Of a stretch of DNA of 64,000 nucleotides, positions 35,841-44,290 are shown one piece after another (within the stretch, counting starts at the first letter, position 1; the number at the start of each line of letters is the position of its first letter). This DNA comes from ZC4RG20 sp036381515 (GTDB taxonomy: Bacteria; Pseudomonadota; Gammaproteobacteria; Steroidobacterales; Rariloculaceae). A program made the position numbers and the translations under genes. The notes beneath the pieces are model-generated. The model was not told where the DNA came from and did not search any database. It worked only from the letters and a program-made list of their open reading frames with translations. The DNA lies in NCBI GenBank assembly GCA_036381515.1, contig DASVCR010000114.1:30950-94949 (forward strand), read 5' to 3'.

Positions 35841-37730
35841 ATGAATCGACGAAGCTTTGACGGAAGTCGCCGCACGCTGCGAACGGCAGCCGTCGCACTG
35901 GCGCTGCTGCTCGCGACCGCCGACTTCGCGGCTGCCGCGTCCGAGGTCGCGGATGCCGCGATGCAGGGCGATCGCGCGGCGGTGCAGCGCCTGATCGAGA
36001 GCGGCCTCGACGTGAACGCGCCGCAGGCGGACGGCGCCACGGCGCTGCATTGGGCGGCGTACCACGGCGATGCGGAGCTCGTGCGCCTGCTGCTCGAGGC
36101 GGGCGCGAACCCGTCCGCCGCGAACCGCAATGGGTCGACGCCGATGTGGCTCGCCGCGAGCCGGGGCGACGCCGAGATCCTCGCGGCCCTGCTCGCGAGC
36201 GGCGCCGAGGCCGACGAGGCGCTCCCGCTCGGACGCAGGCCGCTGATGCTGGCCGCACGATCGGGCAGCGTCGACGCCGTTCGCGTGCTGCTCGAGCACG
36301 GCGCGGATCCGAACGCCCACGAGGAGCAGCGCGGGACGACGGCCCTGATGCAGGCGGCGGACCAGGGGCACGCCGACGTCATTGCCGTGCTCGTCGAGCA
36401 CGGCGCGGACGTCTCGGCGCGCTCCGCTCCGGTATTTCGCGACGGGCGCACGGCGGCGCTCGGCCATGCTGAGGACCCGCGGGATGCGGTCAGGCGCCAG
36501 GTCATGTCGATCCTGTGCGAGGACCCGAATCCGGACGTGACCGCGCTGCGCAATCTGGTCAGACAAAGCAGCGAGCGCGTGTGGGTCTCCCTCCGCGAGT
36601 GGGTCGATCAGCTCACGGCCCACGACATCTGCAGCAGGGTGCAGCGGGGCGCGCTCGGCTTCGCGACCGTCACCGACACCGCAGCGGGTGCCGCTGCGGG
36701 CGGTGGCGGAGACGGCGGGGGCGGCGGCTTTCGACGCCAGCAGCAGCGCGAGCCCGACGGCGGCGAGCTGACCGCGCTCGTGTACGCGGCCCGCGCAGGT
36801 CACCTCGACGCGGCGCGAGCGCTGCTCGAAGCGGGTGCGGACGTCAATCAGGTCACGCGCTACGGCTGGAGCCCGCTGCTCGCGGCGACGCAGAACCGCA
36901 ACTACCAGCTCGGCAAGTTTCTGATCGAGAACGGCGCCGACGTCAACCTCGCGAACAAGGGCGGCTGGACGCCGCTGTACCTCGCGACCGACAACCGGAA
37001 TCTCGAGGGCGGCGACTATCCGACGCGCACGCCCGACATGGACCACCTCGAGTACATCAAGCTGCTCCTCGAGGCCGGCGCCGATCCGAACGCGCGGATC
37101 ACGGAGAGCACGGAGACCCGAACGGTCTTCACGAACCAGTGGCTCGACGAGAACGGCGCGACCGCGTTCCTGCGCGCGTCCCAGTCCGGCGACGTCGAGC
37201 TGATGCGTCTCCTGCTCGAGTACGGCGCCGATCCGCACATCTACACGGAGCTCGGCGTGACGCCGCTCGCCGTGGCCGCCGGCATCGGCTGGGTCGAAGG
37301 GATCACGTTCGAGTGGTCGCCGGAGCAGACCGTCGAAGCCGTGAAGCTGCTGCTCGAGCTCGGTATCGACCCGAACTACCAGGCCGACACGGGGCGCGTC
37401 GCGCTGCACGGCGCGGCGCACAAGGGCGCGACCGAGGTCGTCAAGGTCCTCGTCGCGGCCGGCGCCCGGATGGACATTCGCGACTTCGGCAATACCGACA
37501 ACCGCGGCAGCCCGGAGCTCGCCGCGCACACGTGGCTGCCGATCGATTACGCCGACGGCCTCGTCCGCGTCGGCGTCCAGTCCGCGATCCCGCAGCCGGA
37601 GACGGCGGAGGTGCTGCGACAGCTCATGAAGGAGGCGGGGCTCGAACCGCCGCCGCCGGGCCGCACGCTCGAGTCGATCTGCATCGTCGAGGTCTGCTCG
37701 CCGAACTACGATCCGACCGAGTACAACTGA
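35841..37730 (+). CDS. Exported ankyrin-repeat protein
   Basis: 629 aa. Signal peptide ends ATADFAAA. At least nine ankyrin repeats in two blocks: four or five from residue ~35 to 200 (e.g. DGATALHWAAYHGDAELVRL, GSTPMWLAASRGDAEILAAL) and five from ~305 to 560 (e.g. YGWSPLLAATQNRNYQLGKF). They are split by a region with SERVWVSLREWVDQLTAHDI and a Gly-rich linker at ~285-300. The final 30 residues contain Cys pairs (SICIVEVCSP). It probably binds protein partners in the periplasm; its place directly behind DUF1592/DUF1552 suggests those partners. Terminated by the hairpin at 37751. Confidence 0.9.
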   Translation: MNRRSFDGSRRTLRTAAVALALLLATADFAAAASEVADAAMQGDRAAVQRLIESGLDVNAPQADGATALHWAAYHGDAELVRLLLEAGANPSAANRNGSTPMWLAASRGDAEILAALLASGAEADEALPLGRRPLMLAARSGSVDAVRVLLEHGADPNAHEEQRGTTALMQAADQGHADVIAVLVEHGADVSARSAPVFRDGRTAALGHAEDPRDAVRRQVMSILCEDPNPDVTALRNLVRQSSERVWVSLREWVDQLTAHDICSRVQRGALGFATVTDTAAGAAAGGGGDGGGGGFRRQQQREPDGGELTALVYAARAGHLDAARALLEAGADVNQVTRYGWSPLLAATQNRNYQLGKFLIENGADVNLANKGGWTPLYLATDNRNLEGGDYPTRTPDMDHLEYIKLLLEAGADPNARITESTETRTVFTNQWLDENGATAFLRASQSGDVELMRLLLEYGADPHIYTELGVTPLAVAAGIGWVEGITFEWSPEQTVEAVKLLLELGIDPNYQADTGRVALHGAAHKGATEVVKVLVAAGARMDIRDFGNTDNRGSPELAAHTWLPIDYADGLVRVGVQSAIPQPETAEVLRQLMKEAGLEPPPPGRTLESICIVEVCSPNYDPTEYN

Positions 37731-37750
37731 CGAAAGGCGCGAGAAAAATG

Positions 37751-37778
37751 AAAAGGGCCCGCAACGCCGGGCCCTTTT
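37751..37778. terminator. Bidirectional intrinsic terminator
   Basis: Perfect 11-bp stem AAAAGGGCCCG (37751-37761) / CGGGCCCTTTT (37768-37778) with a 6-base CAACGC loop. The A and T ends give a T-tract on both strands. It lies 20 bp after the ankyrin gene and 21 bp after the convergent gene ending at 37800, so it serves both. Confidence 0.88.
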
Positions 37779-37799
37779 CGTTCGTGCGGAGACTGGCTC

Positions 37800-39542
37800 C
37801 TAGTGCCGGATCTGCGTGCTGACCTCGGCGAGCTCGGTGTCCGTGCAGCTTCCGCGCTCGGCGATGATCGTCGGGCGCTCCGAGAGCTGCAGGACCCGCG
37901 GAGGCATGACCCACGGCTCGACGAGCACTTCCGGATCCTCGACCGTCACTTCGTAGAGCATCTCGTCGCCGGTCCGCGTGAACCGCTCGATGACGCGCAT
38001 CTCGGTCGAATGGAAGTAGCCTCCGCGTCCGAGCCACGTCTCGTCGGTGAAGCCGATCGAGTCGAGGACGAGCGTATCGCCTTCCCAGCGGCCGACGGTG
38101 CGCCCCATGTAGGAGTACGCGTACCGGTCGTCGTCGTCGTGCGGCGCGCCGTCGAGCACGATCATCCGGAAGTCCGGGTATCCGCCGCCGCCGTCGACGC
38201 CGCCCCGGTAGAACATCGTGATGTCGTTCTCGGTGTGGAAGATCCGCGCCGGCGGGCCGTGCCGCGGGATGCCGAGCGGCAGGCAGGTCATTACCGGGTC
38301 GTATTTGTTCGTCCACATGTCGAGCTCCTGGACCCGGTCCCAGTGCTCGGGCTTGTAGAGCGGCTTGTTGTTGTCGAGCCGCGGCGGCGCCATGAACACC
38401 CAGTCCGCGCTCTGGTTCGTCCACTCCATGCAGTTGTCCTGGAACGGCGTGCAGCGCCGGAACATGCCGCCGGGCACGCCTCTGAGGCCGCCGGCGACCG
38501 TTCGCCAGGATCCCGTCAGATCCGGCTTCCCGTTCGGCAGCCGCGGCGTGTCGGCCTGCGACGCGCGCGTGTCGAGTCGGCCGGCGAGGCGCGCTTCGGC
38601 CGTCGGCGCCGTCGCCGAGGCGGCCGCGCGTACGCTGTCCGGCACGGGCACGACGACGTAGACCTGTCCGATCTCCGTCACCGCGGTCTTCAGGTCGCGG
38701 ACGACCTCGCCGTTGCGCCGCTCGACGATCGTGCCGGCATAGAGCGCCTCGATCCGGTGCAGCGGATTGTTGAAGTCGCGGAAGTCGCCGTAGAGGAATT
38801 CGAACGTGTCCGCACCGTGCGTCACGACGACGCGCTCTGGCAGGAACGTCGGATCGAGCGTCGCCGTCGCCGTCGCTCCCGGGACCCCGGGGACCGGGTA
38901 GGTCACGACGGCGCGGTCCCCTTGCCACGACAGCGTCGCCGTCCCTTGCACGCCTGCCGCGGCCTGTCGGTCGAGCAGGACGGCCGGATTCTGCGCGAAG
39001 GACTCGGACAGCGGCACGCCGGCCGCGGCCGCGATCGCGGCCTTGGCCGCGCCGTGCGGGCTCGCCCAGAGCCTGATGCGCCGCTCCTCGAGCGCCGCCG
39101 GCCGGGGCGTTGCCTTGCCTTCGCCGGGGATGATCTCCGCGCCGGGGATGTCCTCGTCCCACGCGTATTCGCCGCTCATCGTCTCGATGTTCGAGTACGT
39201 CTCCCCGTTCGGCAGCGTACACTCGATCTGCGTGCGATAGCCCGGCGTCTGATAGTTCGCGCTGATCCGGTATTGGGTCAGCGTGCACGGCTGCCCGTCC
39301 ACCTGGATCGTGCCCTCTGCGCGGTACTCGAGCGTGCCGACGAGCTCGGGCTCGGCCTGGCCGCGCAGCATGCCCATGTGCCACGTCCAGTTGAACAGGA
39401 CCGCCTTCAAGTCCCGCGCACCCGGGTCGGGCGTATAGAGCTGCTGCTGGCCGCCGAAGCCTTGAGCGCCGGCCGGCAGGGCACCGCACGTCGCGGCGCC
39501 GGCCGCGACCGCACACATCGCAACGGTTCGTCGAATGGACAT
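37800..39542 (-). CDS. Secreted protein with C-terminal G-x-W-E-G-D-T-L-V-L-D module
   Basis: 580 aa. Signal peptide ends ALPAGAQ. Residues ~35-315 are a beta-rich region I do not recognise, with AVLFNWTWHMGMLRG, GEATPRPAALEERRIRLW-type segments and ADTFEFLYGDFRDFNNPLHR. The C-terminal part, from DTPRLPNGKPDLTGSWRTVA, is the same module as in the proteins at 28574 and 29422: GRWEGDTLVLDSIGFTDETW, YFHSTEMRVIERF and VEDPEVLVEPWV. It is encoded 31 bp downstream of a stand-alone DUF6152 gene, reproducing the module pair found fused at 779-1897 and 22794-24056. Function unknown. Confidence 0.82.
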   Translation of the reverse strand: MSIRRTVAMCAVAAGAATCGALPAGAQGFGGQQQLYTPDPGARDLKAVLFNWTWHMGMLRGQAEPELVGTLEYRAEGTIQVDGQPCTLTQYRISANYQTPGYRTQIECTLPNGETYSNIETMSGEYAWDEDIPGAEIIPGEGKATPRPAALEERRIRLWASPHGAAKAAIAAAAGVPLSESFAQNPAVLLDRQAAAGVQGTATLSWQGDRAVVTYPVPGVPGATATATLDPTFLPERVVVTHGADTFEFLYGDFRDFNNPLHRIEALYAGTIVERRNGEVVRDLKTAVTEIGQVYVVVPVPDSVRAAASATAPTAEARLAGRLDTRASQADTPRLPNGKPDLTGSWRTVAGGLRGVPGGMFRRCTPFQDNCMEWTNQSADWVFMAPPRLDNNKPLYKPEHWDRVQELDMWTNKYDPVMTCLPLGIPRHGPPARIFHTENDITMFYRGGVDGGGGYPDFRMIVLDGAPHDDDDRYAYSYMGRTVGRWEGDTLVLDSIGFTDETWLGRGGYFHSTEMRVIERFTRTGDEMLYEVTVEDPEVLVEPWVMPPRVLQLSERPTIIAERGSCTDTELAEVSTQIRH

Positions 39543-39573
39543 ACGTCCCCCAGCTCGCCGGGCGGATCCGGCG

Positions 39574-39954
39574 TCAATCGATCTCGAGGTCGATATCGCG
39601 GTCGGCGAGCTCGAGACGCCGGATGAATCCCGAGGGGTTCCCGTTTCTCGCCGGAAGGATCGTGATCTTCAGCGTCTGGCCCGGCTCGATCGAGTCCCGG
39701 CTGACGCCTGCCCGGGTCAGCACCTGAAGCGACGCGGTCGTCAACACCCAATCCGTCGTCGTGCCGTCTGGGTTCCGGACGGTGAGCTCGAGGTTCGAGT
39801 GCGGGTTCCGGAAGTTCAGCTTCTTCAGCTGACCTTCGAGAACCACCTCCTTGTTGAGGTCGTAGATGCTCGCCACGGCGTGGTGCGCTTCGACCTCGGC
39901 GCCGACCATGACGAACCCGCAGAACGCAACCAACCGAATAGGCCATTTGCTCAT
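39574..39954 (-). CDS. Secreted DUF6152 protein
   Basis: 126 aa with GGGGGAGA upstream of the ATG. Signal peptide ends GAEVEA, then HHAVASIYDLNKEVVLEG. Family motifs: FRNPHSNLELTVRNPDG, WVLTTASLQVLTRAGVSRDS and PGQTLKITILPARNGNPSG. The HSW of the other copies is HSN here, so it is the most divergent of the four. First gene of a two-gene operon with 37800-39542. Periplasmic; role unknown. Confidence 0.85.
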   Translation of the reverse strand: MSKWPIRLVAFCGFVMVGAEVEAHHAVASIYDLNKEVVLEGQLKKLNFRNPHSNLELTVRNPDGTTTDWVLTTASLQVLTRAGVSRDSIEPGQTLKITILPARNGNPSGFIRRLELADRDIDLEID

Positions 39955-40099
39955 GGCTGCCCGTCTCCCCCGAGTTCAGGTTGCCGAACCGATGCTAGCA
40001 ACGCGCCCACCCGGCAGCAAGCGTTCCCGGACGGAAGACCGTCCCGAGCGGGGACACGCCGGCGACCGGCCGCTAAGATCCGGCGGGACGGACTCGACC

Positions 40100-40642
40100 A
40101 TGAAACATTTCGCTGCTCTCGCAATCGGCTGCATCGCCTTCGCTTCGGCGGCGTTCTCGGCCGAGCTGATCATCCCGCGCGGGACGGTCGTCTTCGGCGA
40201 GCTGCTTTGGCCCGCGGCTTTCCTGCCTGGGCAACGGGCCGTGCTCGACGTGGGAACGGTGTTCGATGCGTCGATCCCCGCGGACACCCGCATCACGCTG
40301 CCGGACGATGCGCTGCCGACGTTGCGCCTCGGCGATCCGCCCGATCTCACGGTCGACATCGTGTACGACGAGATCGATCAGCGCGAGGGCACGCTGCCGC
40401 TCGTGCTTTCGCTCTGCAACAGAGAGTTCACGCGCGAGGCATCGATCACGAGCGTCAACGACGCGACGGTCCGGCCGATCCTCGTCGCGATCATCTCGAG
40501 CCGGCGCGGCGAGCCGTGCCACGAGCTCACCGGCCGCGTGAACCTCGAGAGCCTCCGCAAGGAGTTCAGGCCGCGCATCAATCGCTTCACCGTCACGATG
40601 GCGGGCGTCGACGCGAGCGTCGTGCTCAACGTCGAAATGTAG
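40100..40642 (+). CDS. Small secreted protein of unknown function
   Basis: 180 aa from the ATG at 40100; the open frame reaches back to 39866 but the signal peptide (ALAIGCIAFASAAFSA) fixes the start. The mature protein is beta-rich (IIPRGTVVFGELLWPAAFLP, DLTVDIVYDEIDQREGTLPL) with two Cys (LSLCNRE, GEPCHE) that could form a disulphide. I do not recognise the family. The RBS is weak. It stands alone between the divergent DUF6152 pair and the PQQ-propeller gene; the 213 bp that follow hold no other gene I can support. Confidence 0.65.
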   Translation: MKHFAALAIGCIAFASAAFSAELIIPRGTVVFGELLWPAAFLPGQRAVLDVGTVFDASIPADTRITLPDDALPTLRLGDPPDLTVDIVYDEIDQREGTLPLVLSLCNREFTREASITSVNDATVRPILVAIISSRRGEPCHELTGRVNLESLRKEFRPRINRFTVTMAGVDASVVLNVEM

Positions 40643-40855
40643 CGGCTCCTGTGGGAGAATCGCCCGCAGCGGCACCGCCGCTCGCGCTGCAATCCCGATA
40701 CGAGAACGAAGCTCGGGGCCGAAACGAAAGGCCTCGTCGGCCCGGACTGGGGAGCCATGCCTGCTGCAATGAGACAAGCGATCCGTGGACGAGCTTTACG
40801 ACGTCGGGGCCTGTATCCTCGACGTGCTCGCGCAATGAAGCCTGGAGAGTCGCAC

Positions 40856-42469
40856 ATGTTTCGTTCGGTTCTGGTCCTCGCGGGACTCTGTGTCGCCGGC
40901 GCCGCCGCCGCGCAGAGCTCGGCGAGCTCGCCGCTCTACGTCAGCGAGTTTCATTGCGAGTCGACGCCGCCGCTGCGCGATTCGAGCCCGCACCGCTGGA
41001 TCGGCTGGGGGCCGACGGTCACGAACACGCGCTTTCAGCCCGAGGAGGCCGGCGGCATCACGGTCGACGACATCCCGAAGCTGAAGCTCGCATGGGCCTA
41101 CGGCCTGCCGCAGGAGCAGCAGCCGCGCGGGCAGCCGTCCGTGCTCGGCGGACGCCTGTTCGTCGGCTCGCAGGCCGGCGCCGTCTACGCGCTCGACGCG
41201 AAGACCGGCTGCACGCATTGGCAGTTCTTTCCGGTGGCGGGGCTCCGCAGCGCGACGTCCGTCGGCCCGCATCGGTTCGCCGACGGCCGTGAGGGGTTCG
41301 CCGTCTACTTCGTCGACTCGCAGGGCTACGTGTACGCGCTCGACGCGGATACTGGGGAAGAGATCTGGCGCACCCGCGTCGAGGACCATCCCAGGCTGCG
41401 CGGCACCGGCGCGCTGACGCTGTACGAAGGCAGGCTCTACGTGCCGATGACGGGCATCAACGAGGCGATGTCCGGCGCGAGCCCGGAGTACGCGTGCTGC
41501 ACGTTTCGCGGCAGCCTCACGGCCGTCGATGCGGCGACCGGCGAGATCGTCTGGAAGACCTACACGATCCCGGAGCCGAAGCGCCGCGGGACGAGCAGCG
41601 CCGGCCAGCCGCTCTGGGGGCCGGCCGGGGTCGGGATCTGGAACGCGCCGACGATCGACGCGAAGCGCGGCCTCATTTATTCGGGCACGGGGCCCGCGTA
41701 CGCCGACGACGGCGCGACGCCGCCGACGACGGACGCCGTCGTCGCGTTCGATCTCGAGACCGGCGAGATCCGCTGGACGAATCAATTCACGCGCGACGTC
41801 TGGCTCTTGGGCTGCGACGAGAACGCCGACGCGAACCCGAACTGCCCGACGGAGCAGGGACCGGATCTCGACTTCTCCGCGTCGCCGATCCTGACGACGA
41901 CGTCGGAGGGCAAGGACGTCATCGTGATCCCGCAGAAGTCCGGCATGGTCTGGGGGCTCGATCCGGACAACGAAGGGAAGACGCTGTGGAGCTATCGCGC
42001 GGGGCCGGGCGGGCCGGTCGGCGGCGTCTGGGGCAGCGCCGTCGAAGGCGACCGCATGTACGTCGCCGTCGGAGGCTACAACAACGAGGAGACCGGCGGC
42101 ATCCACGCGATCGACATCAGGACCGGCGAGCGGATCTGGTACACGCCGCCGCAGCCGCTTCTCTGCTCGCCGCCGGGGCCGCGCTGCAGCGCGACGCAGG
42201 CCGCCGCGGTCACGGCCGTGCCCGGCGCCGTCTTCTCGGGCTCGGCCGACGGCGGCTTGCGCGCGTACGACGGCGAGACGGGCGAGGTCATCTGGACGTT
42301 CGACGCGAACCGCAGCTTCGAGACGGTCAACGGCGTCGCCGCGACCGGCGCGTCGTTCGACGGTCCGGGGCCGGTCGTCGCGGGCGGGATGCTCTACGTG
42401 CTGTCGGGCGACGCGGGATTCGTCGGCCGTCCCGGCAACGTGCTGCTCGCGTTCTCGGTCGAGGAGTGA
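40856..42469 (+). CDS. PQQ-propeller protein, polyvinyl-alcohol dehydrogenase-like
   Basis: 537 aa from the ATG with GGAGAG eight bases upstream; an ATG at 40835 is less likely. Signal peptide ends AGAAAAQ. Propeller repeats such as GAVYALDAKTGCTHWQFFP, GYVYALDADTGEEIWRTRV and GGLRAYDGETGEVIWTFDA are clear. TRDVWLLGCDENADANPNCP resembles the corresponding block of PVA dehydrogenase, and EYACCTFRGSL has adjacent cysteines. Unlike PVA dehydrogenase there is no N-terminal cytochrome domain (no CxxCH), and no W-D-Y-D catalytic motif. It may be a PQQ enzyme that needs a separate cytochrome or a non-catalytic propeller. Confidence 0.82.
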   Translation: MFRSVLVLAGLCVAGAAAAQSSASSPLYVSEFHCESTPPLRDSSPHRWIGWGPTVTNTRFQPEEAGGITVDDIPKLKLAWAYGLPQEQQPRGQPSVLGGRLFVGSQAGAVYALDAKTGCTHWQFFPVAGLRSATSVGPHRFADGREGFAVYFVDSQGYVYALDADTGEEIWRTRVEDHPRLRGTGALTLYEGRLYVPMTGINEAMSGASPEYACCTFRGSLTAVDAATGEIVWKTYTIPEPKRRGTSSAGQPLWGPAGVGIWNAPTIDAKRGLIYSGTGPAYADDGATPPTTDAVVAFDLETGEIRWTNQFTRDVWLLGCDENADANPNCPTEQGPDLDFSASPILTTTSEGKDVIVIPQKSGMVWGLDPDNEGKTLWSYRAGPGGPVGGVWGSAVEGDRMYVAVGGYNNEETGGIHAIDIRTGERIWYTPPQPLLCSPPGPRCSATQAAAVTAVPGAVFSGSADGGLRAYDGETGEVIWTFDANRSFETVNGVAATGASFDGPGPVVAGGMLYVLSGDAGFVGRPGNVLLAFSVEE

Positions 42470-42481
42470 CGCGTCGCCGCG

Positions 42482-44167
42482 TCACTCGCAGACGAAGCTC
42501 GCCGCCGATTCGACGTCGCCTCTGCCCGTGTAGCGCGCGACCTTCGGCCACTCGCAGAGCGGACGCGAGCGATCCGGGCTCCAGTCGGCCGGCAGCTCCG
42601 GGTTGTCGGCGCGTGCCGTCGCGACGACGGTCCCCGGAGGCCGATCGCGCTCGACCCAGTCGACGAGCACACTGAAGAGGTCGAAGCGATCGGTCGCCGG
42701 GCCGCCGCTGCAATGCCCCATGCCGGGCACGGCGTAGAAGCGGGCGAAGTCGCCGACGTCGCCGCCGTTGTTCGCCGCGAGCCGCTCGTACCAGTCGATC
42801 GTCGACGCGATCGAGAACGCGCCGTCGCTCCCGCCGTGGAAGACGATGACCTTGCCGCCCGCGCGCTGCAGCTCCGCGAGCTTCGGCTCGCGCCAGTCGG
42901 TCGGGGCCATGAAATCCATCGCGGAGACGGGATAATCCTCCGTCGTCGCGAAGATCTTCGCCGCGTCACGGTCGAAGTCGAACGTCCGGAGGTACTCGAC
43001 GAGGCCCGCGGCCGTGCCGTCGAGACGCGTCGGCGGCGTCGTGAAGATCTGTGCGAGCGAGCCCGCGCCGAGCGTCGCGATCAGCGGCAGGCCGTCGAAT
43101 CCCGGGATCGCGCTTTCGAGCTTCCAAGTGCGCCAGTTGTCGGATGCGAGGCCGGCGTCGTACCACCACGGGACGTAGAGCGGCGTCCCGTCGCCCGTCG
43201 ACGGGCCCGCGAACGCGCGCTCGAGTGCGTCGATCCGCGCCGCGTCGAGGCAGCCGTCCTGCTTCGCGTCGGAGCAGGCGAGCCGCGCGAGCTCGAAGGT
43301 TTGCTGGCACGCGGCGAGCGCGCCGACGATGCCGTCGGCGACGCCGTCGAGCGCATCGCACTGCTCGAGCACGCCGGCGGCGACGACGCGCATGTCGTCG
43401 CGCGAGAACGCGGTGCCGAGGTCGCCGGTCACGCGCTCGAAGCTCTGCACGTCCCACGCGTGCTGCAGCGCAGCCTTCGGCAAGTCGTGGCCGGGCGCGC
43501 CCGCGAGGAAGCCGTCGAACTCGTCCGCGAGCCGCGTCGCGCCGACGAGCGCGTGACGTCCGCCGTTCGAGCAGCCGACCATGTACGAGAACTCGGGGCG
43601 ACGGCCGTAGTACGCCTCGACGACGTCCTTCGCGATCGGCGTCAGCGTGACGTTCGCCGCGTAGCCGTAGTCGAGCCGCGCCTGGTGATCGAAGCCGAAG
43701 ACGTTGCCGCCGACGAGACCCGCGTCGGGGTTCGCCTGGCCGTCGTGCCCAGAGTCCGTGCTCAGGACCGCGTAGCCGCGCGAGAGCGCGTTGTCCGGCT
43801 GGTTCCCTTGCAGGTTGCCGTAGGCCGGCACGATCGCGCCGTCGTTGCCGCCGTTCAGCTGATGGAAATAGCGGCCGTTCCAGTCGTCCGGGAGCCGCAT
43901 CTCGAAGCCGATCGCATAGGGCTTGCCGTCCTGCCCGGTGCGCTCGTTCACGGCGCCGCGGACGACGCAGTGCGGCGGCGCGAGCTCGTCGTCATGCACG
44001 GCCGCCGCGGACAGGAACCGCGTGCGCGGCAGATCGAGGGCGGCGAACGTCGCGACGTCGCACGCGGCGACGGGCGGCGTCTGCGCATGCGCGAAAAGCG
44101 GGACGGCGAGCCCGCCGAGCGCGGCGGCCAATGTGCTCCGGCGGTCCGAGCGTTTCGATACGGTCAT
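42482..44167 (-). CDS. Tannase/feruloyl esterase family protein
   Basis: 561 aa from the ATG with GGGGAGGAAG upstream; the frame stays open far upstream to 46312 as a shadow of the ABC-F gene. Signal peptide ends PLFAHAQ. The catalytic layout of the family is present: GCSNGGRHAL (Cys199-Ser200), the Asp in FHGGSDGAFS, and GMGHCSGG (His with the partner Cys), giving the CS-D-HC arrangement. Expected to hydrolyse ester bonds of gallates, ferulates or similar plant phenolics in the periplasm or outside. This fits the aromatic-uptake and O-demethylase genes elsewhere in the window. Convergent with the PQQ-propeller gene across 12 bp. Confidence 0.9.
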   Translation of the reverse strand: MTVSKRSDRRSTLAAALGGLAVPLFAHAQTPPVAACDVATFAALDLPRTRFLSAAAVHDDELAPPHCVVRGAVNERTGQDGKPYAIGFEMRLPDDWNGRYFHQLNGGNDGAIVPAYGNLQGNQPDNALSRGYAVLSTDSGHDGQANPDAGLVGGNVFGFDHQARLDYGYAANVTLTPIAKDVVEAYYGRRPEFSYMVGCSNGGRHALVGATRLADEFDGFLAGAPGHDLPKAALQHAWDVQSFERVTGDLGTAFSRDDMRVVAAGVLEQCDALDGVADGIVGALAACQQTFELARLACSDAKQDGCLDAARIDALERAFAGPSTGDGTPLYVPWWYDAGLASDNWRTWKLESAIPGFDGLPLIATLGAGSLAQIFTTPPTRLDGTAAGLVEYLRTFDFDRDAAKIFATTEDYPVSAMDFMAPTDWREPKLAELQRAGGKVIVFHGGSDGAFSIASTIDWYERLAANNGGDVGDFARFYAVPGMGHCSGGPATDRFDLFSVLVDWVERDRPPGTVVATARADNPELPADWSPDRSRPLCEWPKVARYTGRGDVESAASFVCE

Positions 44168-44290
44168 CGATCTTCCTCCCCGAGCGGTTCGCGCGTCGAT
44201 TCTAGTCCGGATACGGGCCTGATCGCGCAGCGGATCGCGCAGCGGCCCGATCGATCGGTCCGGATCGAACATGCGATACTGCGCGCCCTC

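Noticed and set aside
32021..36553. 1510-codon minus-strand open frame
   Set aside because: It lies opposite the DUF1592, DUF1552 and ankyrin genes, is Arg/Val/Leu-biased as expected of high-GC antisense DNA, and has no domain. The plus-strand genes have signals, domains and RBSs.
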